A DNA stretch of 9,993 bases from Actinomycetes bacterium (lineage in GTDB: Bacteria > Actinomycetota > Coriobacteriia > Anaerosomatales > JAJZPX01). Shown here in pieces: positions 5,998-9,993 of this stretch. The first letter of the stretch is position 1. Each line of letters starts with the position of its first letter. Both the position numbers and the translations under genes were made by a program. Location: NCBI GenBank assembly GCA_021811025.1, contig JAJZPX010000056.1, positions 1-9,993 on the forward strand, given 5' to 3'. A model generated the notes under the pieces. It worked only from the letters and a program-made list of their open reading frames with translations. It did no database searches and was not told where the DNA came from.

Positions 5998-7209
5998 TCA
6001 GGCGCCGAGGCCGAACGCGTCGTGCAGCGCGCCCACGGCGGTTTTCCGCATATTCTGCCATACCAGGACCGAGATGGTCGTGTACGAGTCCGCCGTCTGC
6101 AGGATCGGGACCCGCGCCTCGCACAGCGCCTCGGCTACGCGCGCCATCACCCCGGGGACCCCCCGCATTCCCGCGCCCACGAGCGTGACCTTCGCGAGGG
6201 CCGTCGTCACGTCGTAGGGCAGCGAGAGGTCGTCGAGCACTCTCATGACCGCCGGCAGTGATTCCTCGGCCACCGTGAACACAAGGCGGTCGCAGCACGG
6301 GGTGAACATGTCGAGGCTGATGCCCGCTCTCCCGAGGCGGCGGTACACGCGCGTCTGGGCCTCCATGTGGCCGAGGTCGTCGGCGCCGCGCGCCTCGGGC
6401 AGCGCGACGCGCAGCTGGGCGACGCCGTCGACGTGGCTGACCGCGGTCGCCACGCCGGAGGCGGGCGCGACGTCCGAGACCAGAGTCCCCGGCGCGTCCG
6501 AGAACGTGTTGCGCACGCGCAACGGCACCCCGCCGTGCATGGCGAGCTCCGCGGCCGGCGCGTGCACGACCCTGGCGCCCGCGTGCGCCATCTGGAAGAG
6601 CTCCTCGTACGCCGCACGGTCGAGCACCCGCGCCTGCGGGCACTCGCGCGGGTCGGCCGTCATGACTCCGTCGACGTCCGTGTAGATCTCGACGGCGGAC
6701 GCTTCGAGCGCCACTCCGAGCGCGCAGGCGGTGGTGTCCGAGCCGCCCCGCCCGAGGGTGGTCGTGTGGCCGTCCGCCGTCCGCCCCTGGAAGCCGGCCA
6801 CGACCGGCGTCAGGCCGGCGTCGAGAGCCGCCCTCAACGCCTCGGGGTGGAGCGAGACGATGCGCGCCTCGCCGAACGAGGCGTCCGTGACGATGCCGGC
6901 GTCCGCCCCCGTGAGCGCCGCGGCGTGCGTGCCTGCCGCCCTCAGCTCGTGTGCGAGGACGACGGCGGTGAGGACCTCACCGCACGCCGCGAGCATGTCT
7001 CGCTCGCGGACGTCGGCGCGGCCGTCGGGGAGCAGGGAGAGCAGCGTGTCGGTGGCGTACGGGCTCCCTCTGCGGCCCATCGCGGAGACCACGACCACGA
7101 CGTCGCTCCCCGCCTCGCGAGCGCTCGTGACTCGGGCGACGACCGCAGCACGTCCCTCGGCGTCGGCCACGGAGGTCCCGCCGTACTTCTGGACGATGAC
7201 GGCTCGCAC
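5998..7209 (-). CDS. dapG: Aspartate kinase, DapG/LysC family with two ACT domains
   Basis: This kinase phosphorylates aspartate to 4-aspartyl phosphate, the entry step for lysine, diaminopimelate, threonine and methionine. It has 403 residues, like B. subtilis DapG (404). The amino-acid kinase domain has the N-terminal KYGGTSV at 8-14, the GRGGSDTTA motif at 153-161 and YTDVDGVMTADP at 176-187. Two C-terminal ACT domains follow (about 262-335 and 340-403). The segment VTLVGAGMRGVPGVMARV and then ILQTADSYTTISVLV closely resembles the DapG type, which is diaminopimelate-sensitive in B. subtilis; that assignment rests on resemblance plus linkage to dapA. A GTG start is used, 6 nt after the dapB stop, with GAGGA at 7220-7224 as ribosome binding site. 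The residue pair C305-C306 in the first ACT domain is unusual. Confidence 0.94.
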   Translation of the reverse strand: MRAVIVQKYGGTSVADAEGRAAVVARVTSAREAGSDVVVVVSAMGRRGSPYATDTLLSLLPDGRADVRERDMLAACGEVLTAVVLAHELRAAGTHAAALTGADAGIVTDASFGEARIVSLHPEALRAALDAGLTPVVAGFQGRTADGHTTTLGRGGSDTTACALGVALEASAVEIYTDVDGVMTADPRECPQARVLDRAAYEELFQMAHAGARVVHAPAAELAMHGGVPLRVRNTFSDAPGTLVSDVAPASGVATAVSHVDGVAQLRVALPEARGADDLGHMEAQTRVYRRLGRAGISLDMFTPCCDRLVFTVAEESLPAVMRVLDDLSLPYDVTTALAKVTLVGAGMRGVPGVMARVAEALCEARVPILQTADSYTTISVLVWQNMRKTAVGALHDAFGLGA

Positions 7210-7215
7210 CGGGCG

Positions 7216-8001
7216 CTAGTCCTCGAGGAGGTTCTCGAGGCCCACGACGAGCCCCGACAGCGCGCCGACCTTGCGCACGGCGAGCAGCACGCCCGGCATG
7301 AAGCTGGAGCGGTCGATCGAGTCGTGGCGGATCGAGAGCGTCTGGCCCTGGCCCCCGAAGAGGACCTCCTGGTGCGCCACCAGGCCCGGCAGCCTCACCG
7401 AGTGGACCGGGACGCCCTCGACGAACGCACCGCGCGCACCGCCCGCGACCTCCGTGTCCTTGCCCGGCACGGTCGGGGCCGCCGAGCGCGACTCGGCGAT
7501 GAGCTGCGCGGTCCGCATGGCGGTCCCCGAGGGAGCGTCGGCCTTCTTGTCGTGATGCAGCTCGACGACCTCAGCAGTGGGCATGTACCGTGCGGCCTCC
7601 TTCGCGAACTTCATCATCAGCACTGCGCCTATCGCGAAGTTCGGCGCCACGAAGAGCGCGGTCCCGGGAGGAGCCGCTTCCGCGAGCTCGCGGTAGCGCT
7701 CGAGGGTCACGCCCGTCGTGCCTACCACGCAGTCGAGTCCCGCGGCGAGCGCGGTCCTCACGTTGCCCTCGACCTGGGTGGGGTGCGTGAAGTCCACGAG
7801 CACCTCGGGCCTGGTCTCGGCGAGGGCGGCGGCGAGGTCCGGCATGTACGGGACCTGGTCGCCGTGGGAGTCGACGAACTTGGCGCCCGCCGCGCGCGGG
7901 TCGATCGCCGCCACGACCTCCATGTCGTCCTCGGCGCCGACCGTCCGCAACACCTCCATGCCTACGCGTCCGGCTGCACCCGTGACGGCAACCCGGATCA
8001 T
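7216..8001 (-). CDS. dapB: 4-hydroxy-tetrahydrodipicolinate reductase DapB
   Basis: DapB reduces the DapA product with NAD(P)H to tetrahydrodipicolinate. The protein has 261 residues. An N-terminal Rossmann fold carries GAAGRVG at 8-14 and an acidic residue, D34, at the end of the second strand (AAIDPR), where it can contact the adenosine ribose of the cofactor. DFTHP at 70-74, GTTG at 94-97 and APNFAIG at 119-125 are further family landmarks. The catalytic signature ELHHDKKADAPSGTA spans 147-161, with H149/H150 and K153 in the active site. The C-terminal VHSVRLPGLVAHQEVLFGG segment is also typical. It begins with ATG after a strong AAGGAGG (8007-8013), 12 nt beyond the peptidase stop. B. subtilis keeps its dapB elsewhere, so its place here is a lineage difference. 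Confidence 0.96.
   Translation of the reverse strand: MIRVAVTGAAGRVGMEVLRTVGAEDDMEVVAAIDPRAAGAKFVDSHGDQVPYMPDLAAALAETRPEVLVDFTHPTQVEGNVRTALAAGLDCVVGTTGVTLERYRELAEAAPPGTALFVAPNFAIGAVLMMKFAKEAARYMPTAEVVELHHDKKADAPSGTAMRTAQLIAESRSAAPTVPGKDTEVAGGARGAFVEGVPVHSVRLPGLVAHQEVLFGGQGQTLSIRHDSIDRSSFMPGVLLAVRKVGALSGLVVGLENLLED
7220..7240 (-). promoter_or_regulatory. Hairpin overlapping the aspartate kinase ribosome binding site
   Basis: In the transcript the last dapB codons form CCUCGAG (7240-7234), the loop AACCUC, and CUCGAGG (7227-7221): a perfect 7-bp stem with a 6-nt loop. The kinase ribosome binding site GAGGA (7224-7220) lies mostly in the 3' arm, 10 nt before the GTG start. If the hairpin forms, initiation would be masked until a ribosome finishing dapB opens it. 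The pairing is seen; the coupling is inference. Confidence 0.5.
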
Positions 8002-8006
8002 CTCCC

Positions 8007-8013
8007 CCTCCTT
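8007..8013 (-). promoter_or_regulatory. dapB ribosome binding site
   Basis: A consensus AAGGAGG begins directly after the TAG stop of the M16 peptidase gene and ends 5 nt before the dapB ATG, which fixes that start well. Confidence 0.75.
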
Positions 8014-9264
8014 CTAATCAAGCAGGTGCTCGACGTGCGCGACGTCGAACGGCCCGATGATCGCGAGCGCCTGCGCGCCTCCGAACAGCTGCCGCGCGAG
8101 CTCGGTGACCTGGTCGCCGGTGACGGCCTCCACGCGCTCGACGAGCTCGTCGAGGGAGAGGATCGGCGCCCCCGTGACGTGCGCTTTGCCGAGCCGCGTC
8201 ATGCGGTTCCTCGTGCTCTCGAGACCGAGCACCAGCGAGCCCTTCATGGACTCCTTCGCCCGGTCGAGCTCCTCGGCCGTGATGCCGTCCTGCTTCACCT
8301 TCTCGACCTCGGCCTGAACGAGCCGCACGACCTCCTCCATGTTGCCGGGCCGCGTGCCCGCGTAGACCGTGTACCCGCCGGTGTCCTGGTAGAGGCTGTG
8401 GTAGCTGTACACGGCGTACGCCAGCCCCTTCTTCTCGCGGATCTCCTGGAAGAGCCGGGAGCTCATTCCCCCGCCGAGCGTGGAGTCCAGGACGGACAGC
8501 GCGAAGCGGTCGTCCGAGCACGCCTCGAGGCCCTGCACGCCCCAGCAGATGTGCGCCTGCTCCGTGTCCTTGCGCAGCACCTCGAGGCGCGACTCGGTCT
8601 CGGGCTCGGCGTGGACGCGCCTGCTGCCCTCGCCCTCGGGCAGCGTCAGATGCTGTTTCACGAGCTCGACGAGCGCCTTGTGGTCGACGTCGCCGGCAGC
8701 GGCCACGACCGTGGACCCGGTCGAGTAGTGGCCGGTCTTGAACGCCATGCTCTGGTTGCGGTCGAAGGCGCCGACGGTGGAGCGCTGCCCCAGCACCGGC
8801 CGGCCGAGGGGATGCTCGGGCCAGAGCGTCTGCGCGAACAGCTCGTGGACGCGGTCGTCGGGAGCGTCCTCCGTGCGCGCTATCTCCTCGAGCACGACCC
8901 CGCGCTCGGAGACGATCGCGTCGGGCTCCAGCGTCGACGACACCACCATGTCGGACAGGATCTCTATCGCGGTCGGGACGTGCTGGTCGAGCACACGCGC
9001 ATAGTAGCAGGTGTACTCCTTGCTGGTGAACGCGTTGAGCTCGGCACCCAGCCGGTCGAACTCCTGCGAGATGTCGGCGGCCGAGCGAGTGGGGGTCCCC
9101 TTGAACATCATGTGCTCGAGGAAGTGCGACATCCCGGCGTCCGCGAAGTCCTCGTCGCGGCTCCCGACGGCTACCCAGATACCGATGGCAACCGAGCGCA
9201 CGGTGTCCATGCGCTCGGTGATGACGGCCATCCCGTTCGGAAGGACGGTCTTGTCGTAGAACAC
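8014..9264 (-). CDS. M16 family zinc metallopeptidase (processing-peptidase-like)
   Basis: A 416-residue pitrilysin-family protease with both halves of the M16B fold. The inverted zinc motif HFLEH is at 47-51 (H47, E50, H51) and the third ligand is E127 in the VVLEEIARTED segment, so the enzyme should be active. The C-terminal half has the family motif GGGMSSRLFQEIREKKGLAY at 264-283. No signal peptide or membrane segment is visible, so it is predicted to be cytoplasmic. The best-placed relative is B. subtilis MlpA, encoded just downstream of pnpA; its physiological substrates are poorly defined, and I cannot name one here. The GTG start follows a consensus AAGGAGG by 5 nt and lies 17 nt after the pnp stop. 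Confidence 0.94.
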   Translation of the reverse strand: MFYDKTVLPNGMAVITERMDTVRSVAIGIWVAVGSRDEDFADAGMSHFLEHMMFKGTPTRSAADISQEFDRLGAELNAFTSKEYTCYYARVLDQHVPTAIEILSDMVVSSTLEPDAIVSERGVVLEEIARTEDAPDDRVHELFAQTLWPEHPLGRPVLGQRSTVGAFDRNQSMAFKTGHYSTGSTVVAAAGDVDHKALVELVKQHLTLPEGEGSRRVHAEPETESRLEVLRKDTEQAHICWGVQGLEACSDDRFALSVLDSTLGGGMSSRLFQEIREKKGLAYAVYSYHSLYQDTGGYTVYAGTRPGNMEEVVRLVQAEVEKVKQDGITAEELDRAKESMKGSLVLGLESTRNRMTRLGKAHVTGAPILSLDELVERVEAVTGDQVTELARQLFGGAQALAIIGPFDVAHVEHLLD

Positions 9265-9269
9265 GACGT

Positions 9270-9276
9270 CCTCCTT
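9270..9276 (-). promoter_or_regulatory. M16 peptidase ribosome binding site
   Basis: AAGGAGG ends 5 nt before the GTG codon and supports that non-ATG start over later in-frame candidates. It lies within the 17-nt gap after the pnp stop. Confidence 0.75.
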
Positions 9277-9281
9277 GAGTG

Positions 9282-9993
<712 letters not shown>

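Overview
This is an ordinary housekeeping segment from a high-GC bacterium. All eight recognisable genes lie on the minus strand, so transcription runs from high to low coordinates. In that order they are: the 3' part of pnp (polynucleotide phosphorylase), an M16 zinc peptidase, dapB, an aspartate kinase of the DapG type, dapA, RNase J, uppP (undecaprenyl-diphosphate phosphatase) and ftsK/spoIIIE. There is no mobile element, CRISPR array, tRNA or rRNA, and no island of foreign composition.

The strong G/C bias at third codon positions, RNase J, a DapG-type aspartokinase and a short-linker FtsK together suggest a high-GC Gram-positive lineage, perhaps a deep actinobacterial group such as the Coriobacteriia. 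That placement is inference. The gene order resembles the Bacillus subtilis order pnpA - ylxY - mlpA - ymxH - spoVFA - spoVFB - asd - dapG - dapA - rnjB - tepA - ylzJ - spoIIIE. Here dapB sits between the peptidase and the kinase, uppP takes the slot between RNase J and the DNA translocase, and asd and the dipicolinate genes are absent.

Layout: 9282-9993 pnp (its start lies off the right edge); 8014-9264 M16 peptidase; 7216-8001 dapB; 5998-7209 aspartate kinase; 5070-5960 dapA; 4908-5069 a hairpin-rich spacer; 3234-4907 RNase J; 2391-3227 uppP; 2315-2390 a short spacer; 104-2314 ftsK; 1-103 an intergenic repeat and stem-loop region. Most gaps are 6-40 nt and several ribosome binding sites lie inside or right beside the end of the preceding gene, so the block looks like one operon with translational coupling. 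I see no convincing internal promoter or U-tract terminator.

The genes cover two themes. DapG, DapA and DapB supply three steps from aspartate towards diaminopimelate and lysine, with aspartate-semialdehyde dehydrogenase needed from elsewhere. UppP recycles the lipid carrier of peptidoglycan synthesis and FtsK clears DNA from the division septum, so these five all bear on wall synthesis and division. PNPase and RNase J are RNA-decay enzymes. The most interesting details are non-coding: the rnj leader and its uncertain start, a hairpin over the kinase Shine-Dalgarno, and related hairpin sequences in two separate spacers. I found no undescribed system here.
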